Positions 34,597 to 45,005 of a DNA stretch of 64,000 nucleotides are shown piece after piece. Each line of letters begins with the position of its first letter. Position 1 is the stretch's first letter. Origin of the DNA: Dicyema japonicum. Its lineage: Eukaryota > Dicyemida > Rhombozoa > Dicyemidae. The position numbers were made by a program, and so were the translations under genes. The notes beneath the pieces were generated by a model, which saw only the letters and a program-made list of their open reading frames with translations, did no database searches and had not been told where the DNA came from. The DNA lies in assembly GCA_011109175.1 (NCBI GenBank), contig RDEW01000010.1, positions 1-64,000 of the forward strand. Direction: 5' to 3'.

Positions 34597-35940
34597 ATGA
34601 AGTTCTCGGATACAAATGAAGAGAAAAAACGGATAAAAGTAAGACAACAAGTGGACATTTTCCAAAAAAAGACAAGTCATCCAATCAGAAATCTTCGTTC
34701 TTTAGTAAATATTTTCGAATCAAAATTTGTGAAAAGTAATAGACAGAGAATTCAACAATCAAACTTAGTTAAAGAGAAGACTAAACTCTTTGACCTAAGA
34801 AACAAACAAAAATCTACACAAAACAAGTCAAACTACTCAAATAAAAAAAATAATTTTTTGAATTGTCAGCCATTTCCACAACGAAATGGGAATTTGTATT
34901 CTCCACCATTACCACCACGAAATGGGAAATTAAATTGTATTTCATTATTTCTACGAATGAAAATCTGAATTATCCACTATTACCACCACGAAATGAGGAA
35001 TTGACTTGCCCACCATTACCACCACGAAATGAGGAATTGACTTGCCCACCATTACCACCACGAAATGAGGAATTGACTTGCCCACCATTACCACCACGAA
35101 ATGAGGAATTGACTGGCCCACCATTACCACCACGAAATGAGGAATTGACTGGCCCACCATTACCACCACGAAATGAAAAACAAATGTCTGAGATATTATC
35201 AAAAGCAGAACATTCGAGAATTAAATTTCAATTAAATACAAGACCTGCTAAATTTTCAAATAATGGTAATTCTATGGAGTCAAACTTAGACTCAAGTGAT
35301 TTCAAAACAAAGCAAGACATACCACCACGTGTTAAATCAACGACAAACACACCCTATGATTTTAGGAGAGATAAATCATCTTATACCGAGTCTATAAAAA
35401 ATTCGACAAAAACTCCTATACATTCACTAGAATCAGAATTGAATTCCAAATTAGCGGAAATGTTTATAAAATCAAAAAATAAGGAATCAGTACATCCAAA
35501 AATAAAAGAAATCCACGTTAAACTGACAGATCGTAAATCAAAGTCTGATTTACCCCCCAAATTAACCAAATCATCGTCAAATAAAGTGGAAAACAGAACA
35601 TTAAGTATTTTATTTATTAATTTTAGATTTTAATCAGGAAATAAAGCAAATTAGCAATTATAATAATCCCAAGTCCGACAGGTCAACAAATAATATGGTA
35701 ATATCCAACAATCTTCAATGTAATGCTCATAAACTTGAAATAGTCTACTTGGAAGATTTTGTAAAATCATATTCATTTTCTGTAATGTCTGCATACTCAA
35801 ATGACAAATCAAACACAATAAAAAAATTGCGTGATCAGACTGAATTTGATAATTCATGTTTGAACTCATTTCACTTTGAACCTTATTTTTCCATACCACC
35901 TCCTCCCAAGTTTACATACGCTTTCATCCTGAATAATTAA
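34597..35940 (+). CDS. Proline-rich SH3-ligand repeat protein with WIP/verprolin-like C-terminus
   Basis: N-terminal 90 residues are basic and unrecognised ('NLRSLVNIFESKFVKSN'). They are followed by degenerate and then perfect 12-residue repeats 'PPLPPRNEELTC' (five full copies, 34974-35153), each with a class II SH3 ligand P-x-L-P-P-R. A Ser/Lys-rich middle leads to a 22-nt GT-AG intron at 35605-35626 and a C-terminal exon ending 'SFHFEPYFSIPPPPKFTYAF' and stop at 35938-35940. That ending resembles the WASP-binding tail of WIP (R-F-x-F-H-P-I-x-x-L-P-P-P-E-P-Y). A WH2 motif was not found, so the WIP call is inference. One A appears to be missing near 34955-34956, shifting frame between the first repeats and the main array. 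Likely role: scaffold linking SH3 proteins to actin assembly. Confidence 0.65.
34974..35177 (+). repeat. 36-bp coding minisatellite (12-residue proline-rich units)
   Basis: Five consecutive 36-bp units and a partial sixth, nearly identical ('CCACCATTACCACCACGAAA' core). The last units differ by T to G in the Cys/Gly codon. Older diverged units extend upstream to about 34870. This indicates recent expansion by slippage or unequal exchange. Confidence 0.95.
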
Positions 35941-35989
35941 TCATAAATTTATATATTCAGATGATAATTTTAAATATTTTTTTATTACA

Positions 35990-36330
35990 ACGAGTTTGAC
36001 AAATCTTTCCGTGATGCCTCCACTCGACACGCACGAAATATACAATCGCATTGAGCTTACTTTCATCATTGTTGAAATAAGCATACACATTCGTAAATAT
36101 TTACATCCCAGTCACTGTATGAAACACTATTCTCTCAAACTGGGTGAATTACAAACTATTCTACATTTCATAATGTGCGGAGATCCACATGCCAATTATT
36201 CTTTCTGCCTAACTAACCAAAAGGGCAATGATAGGGGGTTTCAAATCCTTACCTTCCTTCGGATTATAATCCTATGCATATTTCGATTGAACTACTCTCG
36301 CCTATTCTTAGACACCGCAATATCATAATA
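35990..36330 (+). mobile_element. LINE family C-like endonuclease fragment
   Basis: Encodes 'FIIVEISIHIRKYLHP', 'YSLKLGELQTILHF', 'IMCGDPHANYSFCLTNQKG', which aligns with 'NIYIPPSSC', 'FLQLYENIVICGDLNAKDP' and 'NQNSDHRG' of the element at 38102. Truncated on both sides. Confidence 0.65.
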
Positions 36331-36404
36331 AACTACAAAATTGCAAGCCTACCACACGGCTATATTACGCTCCACAACGCCAAACATGATATGCCATATT
36401 AGCT

Positions 36405-36480
36405 ATACTCAGACAGGACACACTTTATTTAAGTAAAGAACAGTTATTATAACTAATCGTATAGGGAGAAACAAGAAACG
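36405..36480 (-). mobile_element. Small fragment of the SINE
   Basis: Shares 'CAGGACACACTTTATTTAAG' and 'AAAGAACAGTTA' with the SINE copies at 14886 and 56969, then diverges. The following interval to 36940 has no supportable gene. Confidence 0.55.
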
Positions 36481-36944
36481 TCTTCTGACCACGTAAAAAG
36501 CTCATAGCCGTGACCTGTCAATTTGAGGCCATTGACAGAAATCCACTGCTATTTTCTGGTGGTCTCATTTTAATAAAGGAGGATAAGCTTACAATGTCGT
36601 TGACTGTATAATAGCCCTCTGTGGGGCCCGTACGTCTGTGTTTGACATGCCAGATCAAGACCCTCCGCGTCCAGGGGATATTGGAGGAATCCTATAATGG
36701 TTGCTAACATATCTTAACAAATTGATCGAAACTTATAGAGCCATTTCACGGAATAAACTTCACGGTTTTTTCCAACCTAACAAAAATCAATGGTAAACTC
36801 CTAGCACAACTCGACATCATGCGGAAATGTGCAATGAACAGTGTAGCCTGGAAGCACAAGAGGAATCCTAGTTATTATCTCCCGTGCTTTTAATAGAGCC
36901 AATAAACAAAAAATTAAGCTACTTAAGATAAAGTAAAAAAGTAA

Positions 36945-37944
36945 TCAAACAAGTTTATGCCATTTAACAAATTTTGAAATAATTTCTGCGACTTTATCGG
37001 GCACATCCTCGTGAATTATGTGCCCACAGTTCCCTATGGACACAAGTTGGAATTTCCTTGCATTTGTCCGACCATTAAAATTTCATCCAAATTATCAATC
37101 GTTCTCAAAATAAGCAGTTTCTTTGCACTCGCACGCAAAAAATCTGTCGACATACCTTGAAACCAGTTTTTCCAGTATTTTTTGGTTTTGTCGAGATTTA
37201 ATCTCCAATTCGTATATTATTTCACAATTTTGTTCAACTTCAGCTAACTTTAATCAACAATGATAAAATACCTGTGAGGGCATGGAAACTCGGTTTGACA
37301 GTTCATTTATGCAGGTCATTGATTCTCTCCTCCACGTGATTGCTTCTTTCAGGGATCTATAATAATCATATTCACAACTTAAAATTTGTTGGTCTTGATG
37401 AAATGAAACTGTTTGTCTCTCGAATGTTTTTCAGGACGAGTCCTTCGACTGCATCCAAAACTACAAGTCCACTGACCTTCTCTTCAAATTGATTTGCTAT
37501 TCGAACGGCAACTGATCCACCCAATGAATGGCCCACAACGACAACTTTGCGATTTCCAGTGAAATAAAGTTCAAAAAATTCGGAGACATCCTGAACCAAT
37601 GAATCAATGGTCATATCCCCGGATACATAACTGACTCCATGATTTCTCATGTCGATAGCGACACATTGACTATTTGATAACTTTTTTATTTCTGACACAA
37701 AGCAGCACCAAGAGAGAGCTGTAAGACCGGCTCCGTGAAGCAGTAAATACGAAATTTCTTCTGTTTCTTCAGTGGGATCAGATATGTAGACACGAAAGGT
37801 ACCCTTGGTCAACTTAACGTCCTCAAAACGAGTAAAGAAACAACTCCATTCAATTGGAGACAAGTCTGACGACTGTGATAAAGTCGGAAAACTAGTTTTA
37901 TTTTTGATAAGTTTCCCAAGAACCTCTTTTCGTAATCCTGACAT
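36945..37944 (-). CDS. PPME1: Protein phosphatase methylesterase 1
   Basis: Removes the C-terminal methyl ester from the PP2A catalytic subunit and so controls holoenzyme assembly. ATG at 37942-37944 begins 'MSGLRKEVLGK'. The alpha/beta-hydrolase core follows: 'YLLLHGAGLTALSWCCF' (oxyanion region), 'CVAIDMRNHGVSYV', the nucleophile elbow 'VVVGHSLGGSVAVRI', 'GLVVLDAVEGLVL' and 'FISSRPTNFKS' across a 22-nt intron. The last exons give 'YWKNWFQGMSTDFL', 'LLILRTIDNLDEILMVGQM' and 'IGNCGHIIHEDVPDKVAEI', containing the acid and catalytic His. Stop at 36945-36947. The order matches PPME1 throughout, with the acidic insert of vertebrate proteins shortened. An older LINE fragment starts about 90 bases upstream. 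Confidence 0.93.
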
Positions 37945-38029
37945 TAATTCCACCAAAAGATTTAATACAACTATTTTTAAATTTATATAAATATAATAAT
38001 TTAAATTAATATTTTAATTGAATATTTTT

Positions 38030-38101
38030 GGAACACTTTTTATGACATCTAACGTATCCTATACAAATGGAACTAAAAGACGCCGTCCATTGCTGACCGA
38101 A
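38030..38101 (+). mobile_element. Left part of an older LINE C-like element split by the 38102 insertion
   Basis: The frame 'TSNVSYTNGTKRRRPLLTE' runs up to the insertion point and continues, after removal of the inserted element and one copy of the duplication, as 'AKSFKNLKKIDWSDF' at 41352. This identifies the host copy. Confidence 0.75.
38089..38101 (+). repeat. Target-site duplication, left copy (right copy 41339-41351)
   Basis: 'ATTGCTGACCGAA' occurs identically on both sides of the family C element. The position next to the element's AT tail marks it as the insertion duplication. Confidence 0.9.
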
Positions 38102-41100
38102 TTTTTTTTATGACGTTGTGGTTCACCAAGAGGTGTCATTTGGTTGTGTCTGTGCCCTACACAGCACACATGAAAAAGAACTACACCATTTCCCTATCGT
38201 CTCTCTTCAAGGAGATCTCGATGGCGACCATTGAGCGGGCACGAAGCTTTCGCTCCCAAGAATCCCTCCTGACATCCGGTGACATTGAACTAAACCCAGG
38301 GCCGCAGAATAGACCCATCAGAATCTTACAACTTAACATCAATGGAATCACCTCGAAACATAACGAATTGGCTGAGTACTTGGTTAAACACCGTATTGAC
38401 ATTGCCCTTCTACAGGAGTCACGTTTGTCTGCTTTCTCCCAAACACCAAAATTCAAAAACTACTCTTTGCTCCGTTCTGAGCGACCAAATGGATCTCACG
38501 GTGGTGGCCTGGTCACCCTCATTCACAACTCCATCCCATTCACGGATACCACTGACCACACATTGACAGCGGCTTCTGATAAACATATGGAATTGCTATC
38601 CATCACCATCAATATTATGTCAACTCCTTACACAATTCTGAATATCTACATTCCCCCTTCGTCTTGCTGCCAGAAGAGTTACCGACCAAACCTAGAATTC
38701 CTTCAACTATACGAAAACATAGTTATTTGCGGCGATCTAAACGCTAAAGATCCACTATGGTTCCGAAACCAGAATTCGGACCACAGAGGGAAACAAGTGA
38801 TCTCTGAACTGGAACACCTAGTGATATTAAATAACCCCCGCCAACACACGAGATGTGGAACACGCCCTGGGGATTCTAACACGTCTCCCGACCTCTCCAT
38901 ATGCTCAGCTCCCCTTGCAAAATCGATCTACTGGGATGTCAGATATGACTTACCCTCAGATCATAACCCTATTCTGATCGACATCTTCTTGCATTTCGGA
39001 CGAACTATGTCGAGGCGAACCTATGTGAACTACAAAAGGGCGAGATGGATCGACTTCACGGTTGACGTCGAAACATCGCTGGAAAACTTCTCTGAAAAAT
39101 TTTACCTCTCCAGACAAAGCCATTGCACATTTCAACTCAGCCATCCTTTCGGCGGATAGAAAGCACGTCCCTAAAGGATTCATCCATGATTACAAACTAT
39201 TTTTCAACAAAGAAATATTGGATCTCATCTGTGAGAGAAGACACCTAAAACGTTCCCGAACAACCAACCAGCAACTCCAAGATGAAATTTCTTCCCTAAA
39301 CAAGAAGATAACCCACCTCATTACGGAGCTCAAAAAGGAGAAGTGGTCCACTTTCGTCTCTCGATTGAATCCAAAATCAAAACCCCAAAGTTTCTGGAGA
39401 TTTATCAGAGAAATACAATCAAATCAAACCGAATCGAGCACAACCCATGGAGGTAGACTTGGAAAGGACAACCAAACGAAAGATTTCCACTGCCAGGCAA
39501 ATGACTTGATGACTCACTATTGCAAAATGAGTCATATTCCAATGAATAAAGAAAATCGACCTCATATTACTAAACCCCCAAAAGTAACAAAGGCACGATT
39601 CGAAGTATCACTAAGTCATGTTCAAAACCTCATTACAAACTCAAGAAACTCACCAGCCACGGGACCCGATCGGATCAGCATATTCCACCTAAAGCACCTC
39701 GGTCCAAACGGGCTCTTGGCACTTAAAGATATCTACGAATTCTCCATCAACAGGTGTTTCATCCCGATGTTATGGAAGAAGTCGAACATTATCCTAATAC
39801 TCAAGAACAACAAAGCCTCCTCCTTGCCCTCTTCGTTCAGGCCAATTTCCTTAACATCTGTTGTCTCAAAAATCCTCGAAAGGATCATTCTTAACGAAAT
39901 CACCACTACCTCGACCTCTCCGACTCACAACATGGTTTCCGTCCTTTACACTCGAACACCACGCACTTACTGACACTAACCCAATACATCTCCAACGGTT
40001 TCAACAACTGCAAACCCCCGGAACGAACTGTCTTGGCCTCTATTGACCTAACTAAAGCTTTCGACAGAATCTCCCGTGTGGTCCTCTGCAACAAGATCTA
40101 TTCTTCAAATATTCCCTCTGTATGGAAGTCATGGCTCACAAATTTCCTCTCGGGAAGACTGGGTCATACGTGTCTATATTCAAATCTATCAAGATATCGA
40201 CTCCTACCAAACGGTGTTCCCCAGGGATCAGTCCTTTCACCCTCACTTTTCAACCTTTACGTCAAAGACATCCCAACAACCCAAAATACGTTACTATTGA
40301 CATATGCCGATGATCTAGTAATCGCATCCAGGAGTGGCGATGTTCGACTGGCCACCGAAAAAGTGCAGTACCACCTGAACTTGCTATCCGACTGGATGAA
40401 CTTAAACTGGATGAGTGTTTCCACCTCGAAGTCATCAGCTACCCTGTTCACAACCGATCGAAGACAATTCAACCTAAACCCCACACTCTCGTTGGGAGAC
40501 GAACCACTCCCCTTAAATAAATACCCGAAGATCCTTGGAGTTGTCTTCGATCCTTCACTCTGTTTCAACAGACAAGTGGAGGAAGTAATGACAAAAGCCA
40601 AGCGGAAACTTAACATATTACGGGCAGTAGCTGGCCACTCAAACGGTCAGCAAAAAGAAAACTTAACTCTTCTCTACAAACAGTTCATCAGGACTACACT
40701 CAACTACGCCTCACCAAGTTGGGCCCCCTCAATCTCCTTGTCCCTTTCTCAAGAACTGCAGAAAGTGCAAAACTCGGCGCTGAGAATAATAACTGGCTTA
40801 AAGTCAACCCCCACCGACCATTTACATTGGGAGTCGAAAATCCTCCCGCTCTATGACCACCTGGAAATGCGTAATTTACAATTCCTACGGCAGTCGTTCG
40901 ACCCGAATCACCCAGTTCACGCTCTGCTAAGTAACAATAACCGCAGATACATACGCAGGACCCTCTTTGACCTACAAAGAGCCTTGTCGAAGATCACCCC
41001 CCTCAAGAAGACTCAACTTGGACCCGCCGAATCCATGATTTCATCTCGACACGGGCCACTAGGACACTTCAATATAACAAAGTCTTGGAGCGCTTCCCCC

Positions 41101-41338
41101 TTGATATCAGTCCAACGGAACAATCGCTCCCGAGGAAGATCAGAATCGGACTGGCTCGCCTACGATGTGGACACCACCCTTTCCTGGCTGGCAGAGTAGT
41201 TCGGGACCTTTTTCCCTGCCCTGGACCACCGGATGCAAAAGTCGAGGATCTCTGGGAGCGGCCTGTCCGGACTGCACGCTCTTTGATGGTCGCCGGCTTC
41301 CCACTTGCTGGCGAAGCCGGGGTTAATAATTTAATTTA
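38102..41338 (+). mobile_element. Young APE-type LINE (family C, CR1/L2/Jockey-like) with a 2A motif
   Basis: Flanked by a 12-13 bp perfect duplication ('ATTGCTGACCGAA', 38089-38101 and 41339-41351). The first open frame (38110-39159) starts with about 60 residues ending in 'SGDIELNPGP', a canonical 2A ribosome-skipping motif. The APE endonuclease follows: 'LQLNINGITSKHNEL', 'IALLQESRL', 'ICGDLNAKDPLWFRNQ', 'SPDLSICS' and 'DLPSDHNPILIDI'. The RT has 'TGPDRISIFHLKHLGPNGL', 'FRPISLTSVVSKILERI', 'DLTKAFDRISR', 'GVPQGSVLSPSLFNLYV' and 'LLTYADDLVIASRS'. The C-terminus has 'LPRKIRIGLARLRCGHHPF'. Only about three single-base frameshifts (near 39095, 39910 and 41075) interrupt it, so it is recently inserted. 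A-rich/AT tail at 41325-41338. Confidence 0.92.
38281..38304 (+). other. 2A ribosome-skipping motif (D-I-E-x-N-P-G-P)
   Basis: Codons GAC ATT GAA CTA AAC CCA GGG CCG encode D-I-E-L-N-P-G-P, preceded by S-G. The 2A consensus is D-(V/I)-E-x-N-P-G-P with the break between the last G and P (38301/38302). Such motifs are known at the N-terminus of some non-LTR retrotransposon proteins, where they separate a short leader from the endonuclease/RT. Confidence 0.9.
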
Positions 41339-41351
41339 ATTGCTGACCGAA

Positions 41352-42807
41352 GCGAAAAGTTTCAAGAATTTAAAGAAGATTGACTGGTCTGACTTTTCTG
41401 ACTTAGTAGACTTGGAATTGGTCAAAGGACTATCATCCCATATACGTTCGATAGATGAAGTCGCAAAAATCATCAGTGTGGCCATTCAAAAGGCTGACAA
41501 CATATTTATTCCCCTCTCATCATACACGAATTTTGTACCTACCCTCAATTCCGGGACACTTTACTCATAAAATGAAGGAACCAAATGAAAAGACCGACGG
41601 AGTTGAAATCCATCAGACAACTAAATAAAAGTATCAATTGGAGCATAAAAGACCATCAGGATCAGAGGTGGTGTTACCTAATCAATCGCCTTTACGGGAA
41701 AAGTTCATCTCATCAATTTTGGAAAACATTTATAAATCAGAGTTTGAAGATACGAACGGAACCTGTAACCCCTCTCCAGAACATATTTGTCATATACACC
41801 CTAATCTACTTATGAAACATTACGCTGCGATCAGCTTCAAGAAATTCTCTAAACAACTGAATATCAAAGTACGTGCCTGCAAACCGAAAAATGAACCTTA
41901 CCAAGAACTATTCTCAGACAAGCAGGTCTCAGAGGTTATCGCCCAATTAAAGAACTCACGGGCCTGCGGCCCTGACAAAGTATCTTCAATTCACCTAAAA
42001 CACCTAAGCAAATACGCAATTAGCTACTTAACGAAAATTTTTAACCTGTCCGTTAACTGGAACACTATCCCCAAATATGGAAGAACTCGCTCATCACTCC
42101 AATTCATAAGACCGGAAAATCAAAAGGAGATCTTAATTCATACAGACCAATCTCATTGACCTCTACTATATCAAAAGTGTTGGAAAAGTTGATCCTATCT
42201 GAAATTACCCCTTCCCTAACTCCAACCGAATTTCCAACACGGATTCCGTTCTGGAAGATCAACCACGACTTTCTTATTAACGTTTTCGCAGTTTATTGTG
42301 GATGGTTTCAACACTACCCCAAAACATATGCGGACAACAATGGTCTCGATTGACATCAACAAGGCGTTTGACTGGGTACCGAGGAAACACTTAATTAGAA
42401 AAATCTTTGATTCAAAAATTCGCCAGGACCTGCCAACAGACATTGACAAGGACTTCCTACAGCTTTCTTATGCTGACGATATCATCATTGCAACAAGAAG
42501 CAGTTCAACATCAGAAGCAGTCTCACTCGAACAGAAGAAAGTGAATTGTATCCACGATTGGTTGATAGCTAACCGTCTCTCGTTATTGGCTCCAAAATCA
42601 TCATGCACTCTATTTACCTCCGACCGACGGTCCAAAGAAAAACCAGATATCTTCATCGGACATATTCGGAAATTTGTCACAAGAAACCCCTCAATCCTGG
42701 GAGTAACATACGACATGCTGCTTAATTTTATCTACCTTTATAAGCACCTTAATGAGATAATACTCCGAGCTCGCATAAGAAATGGGTTGATTTTAATCCT
42801 CTTGTAG
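41352..42807 (+). mobile_element. Right part of the older LINE C-like element
   Basis: Continues the frame of 38030-38101. Pieces: 'SFKNLKKIDWSDFSDLVD', 'RPTELKSIRQLNKSI', 'YGKSSSHQFWKTF', 'DKQVSEVIAQLKNSRACGP' and 'DKVSSIHLKHLSKYAIS', 'TISKVLEKLILSEITPS', 'VSIDINKAFDWVPRKHLI', 'QLSYADDIIIATRSSS' and 'RNPSILGVTYDMLLNF'. Several frameshifts and an internal deletion around the GVPQG block make it older than the element nested within it. The sequence 42810-43080 shows no gene. Confidence 0.85.
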
Positions 42808-43084
42808 AAAAAGGGTGGCTCATAGAACTAAAAATAACTAACAGTCAACTAACAAGAGTGAAAAGATTATACAAACTAAATCAATTGTAAGTTAGTTATT
42901 ATAAAGAAAAAACACTGTAAGTTAAGTGATGGAGGAAGTAATATGAAACGGTAGGGTATGCCAACCGACTTCTACCCCGACAGTCTACCCAAAAAAATCC
43001 GTAGACACAAGCTCATCTCTGAAGATATGTGCCATATACTTTAGTCGATTTTTGAAACCTCGAATAAGATTTTCGATAGTTCCG

Positions 43085-43640
43085 TCAATCTTGCACATTT
43101 TTCCTGAGGATAGAGTCTATCTTTTTCGAATCGTACCATCCTTCTAAACCGTATAACATTTCAGGTAGCATCGCAGTGTTGAAGACATAAACAAAGGTCT
43201 CCTGCTCGAGGTTTAATTTTCTAACGCAGTAAAGAGCGTTCGTAGCTTTTTTCTTTCGTATTTTAGCATGTTCCATAAATTAAGAGGCCAAGGGGCCAAG
43301 GTATTTCCCTCCTCAATTAAGAGGCCATGGTATTTCATAGTCTTCTTCCGAGGTATGTCTTGTAACAAGCTCTTTAGGTTAGCCATCCTCCTGCTTCCAG
43401 TTATTCTCAGCATACCAGACTTCTCATGTGCCACCGAAAAGAAGTTTTCATTGCACCATTCTTCAATCTGGTCCATGTAGGTCTTCAATCGTTTCTCATA
43501 TACCAAAGGGTTTAAAGAAACATCATAAATTATAATGTCATCAGCTTATATCAAAATTTCTGTACGTGAGTTTTCTGGGGAAGGCAATTGTAACATTGCA
43601 AGTCAAAATAAAGAACGATGGGAAACCTTTATAAGGAAAC
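43085..43640 (-). mobile_element. LINE family B remnant
   Basis: Minus strand encodes 'LPSPENSRTEILI' just before a damaged A-D-D site ('ADDIIIYDVSLNPL'), then 'YMDQIEEWCNENFFSVAHEK', 'MKYHGLLIEEGNTL' and 'RKKKATNALYCVRKLNLEQE' plus 'MLPEMLYGLEGWYDSKK', matching the C-terminal half of the element at 5160-7330. A local 18-base duplication ('AATTAAGAGGCCA') sits at 43278/43316. Confidence 0.75.
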
Positions 43641-43985
43641 AAACATAAAACACACCTGGAAGCCTTACACTGATATACCTGACTGTAGTTATTTTCCTGC
43701 TGACCACCGGTTTACTTCACTCGAAAGAACTAAATCAATAATACCATAGAAATCAACAACGAGACTCAAGAAGTAAAAAAATTGTAAATTTTACATAACT
43801 AATGCCTCAGAGTCTTATTGTAGCACAGATTATGGGTTACCTGATGAATGCCAGCGAGATCATAAAATGTCAAAGTCTCTGTAGCATCCCTTGGGTCGGA
43901 AGTCATATCATATCTGGAATCATTCCCCTTCTCCTTTATGGAGATTAACTCTCTGACTTTAATAAATTAATTTTATATTGATCTT
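43640..43985 (-). pseudogene. Possible small-GTPase-like gene remnant (kappaB-Ras type)
   Basis: The minus strand at 43960-43860 reads 'SRYDMTSDPRDATETLTFY' then 'DLAGIHQ', placed like the switch II/G3 segment of Ras-related proteins (compare E-T-D-R-G-V-x-x-x-V-x-F-Y-D-T-R-G in NKIRAS). A short GT-AG-like gap and 'LVVDFYGIIDLVLSSE' follow, similar in position to the V-L-V-Y strand and following helix. No P-loop could be found upstream (43990-44400), and the reading ends at the LINE B insertion. This may be a broken gene or coincidence. Confidence 0.3.
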
Positions 43986-43999
43986 TTAAATTTTTTAGT

Positions 44000-45000
44000 T
44001 GATTTAGTGACGTCACTGTAATCCTGATGAATTTATACATGGGTAATATATATTTTATGAACCAAATCAACATTGTAATAGTAGAAATTAAACTCGGTTT
44101 TCGGTAAGTTGTGAATTATTTTACCTCAGTATTTTCAGAAGCAAGGATTGTTTATTCACAAACCCAACAATGATAGAAAAAACTGATATACTTCATGTTT
44201 TGTCTTTTTTCCGACTAACGATATAATGGACAATTGATATAGTCGGTGTTCAACATAGTCAATTAGAAAGGAAACCGTGCTCTCATATGGAAACAGTTTT
44301 TGCGTTCGAGAAGAGGTCGTTCGTTCACAGACAGGCACCAACAAGGAGACTCGATATAACCTTTTTATTTCGTAAATAGATGATTTTTGCACGCAATCCT
44401 TTCAATTTGTGGTACCTGGACTACAATCAGTGGTCCCAATGATGTTGTGTTGCACGACCTTTGATTGGCTTATATGTCGGATCTGACCTTTTCTGGTGTT
44501 CACCAGACTGATGGTAAACTAAGTGGTGCTCCCTCCATATATGTCCATAAGATTAAAGCTGCTTATGTTGTGTTTTTTATATCAAACAGTTTGGAGTAAG
44601 CTTGGTTTCCGTTTCTGGTGATTGGAAGAGACTTGACCATCTTTCCATTCGTATATATTTAGATCTCTCATGTGGAATGCGTTGCTGCATTCGCTAGTTA
44701 TGTTATCCATTGACTACTCATTCTATCCCCAAATGCGGACTCTGTCGAACGAAGGAAACCTAAGAAATATTCAGCCTTTGGAGTTCGTCCCAATAGCATT
44801 TGAAACCTCTAAAGAGGTACAAATAATTGATAGTGCATCCCCTATGCGACTCAGCGACTAAAGGAAATGGTTCTCACAACGCCATTGAACCATTATCATC
44901 CTAAGTAATGCCAATTATTTCTTGGAAACTGGAGTCAGATTTGTTGCCTTTTGTCTAATAAATATGACTAGTCAAATTATAGAAGTTTAAATCAGAGTTA
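44000..45000. other. Interval without a supportable gene
   Basis: Short frames on both strands (for example 'GKKTKHEVYQFFLSLLGL' minus, near 44200) have no recognisable family and no consistent intron joins. It may contain upstream exons of the GTPase-like remnant. Confidence 0.3.
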
Positions 45001-45005
45001 AAAAA

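Noticed and set aside
34863-35202. Minus-strand frame across the 36-bp repeats (Val/Gly-rich repeat protein)
   Set aside because: It is the antisense shadow of the repeat array; only the plus strand connects to other exons through a valid 22-nt intron.
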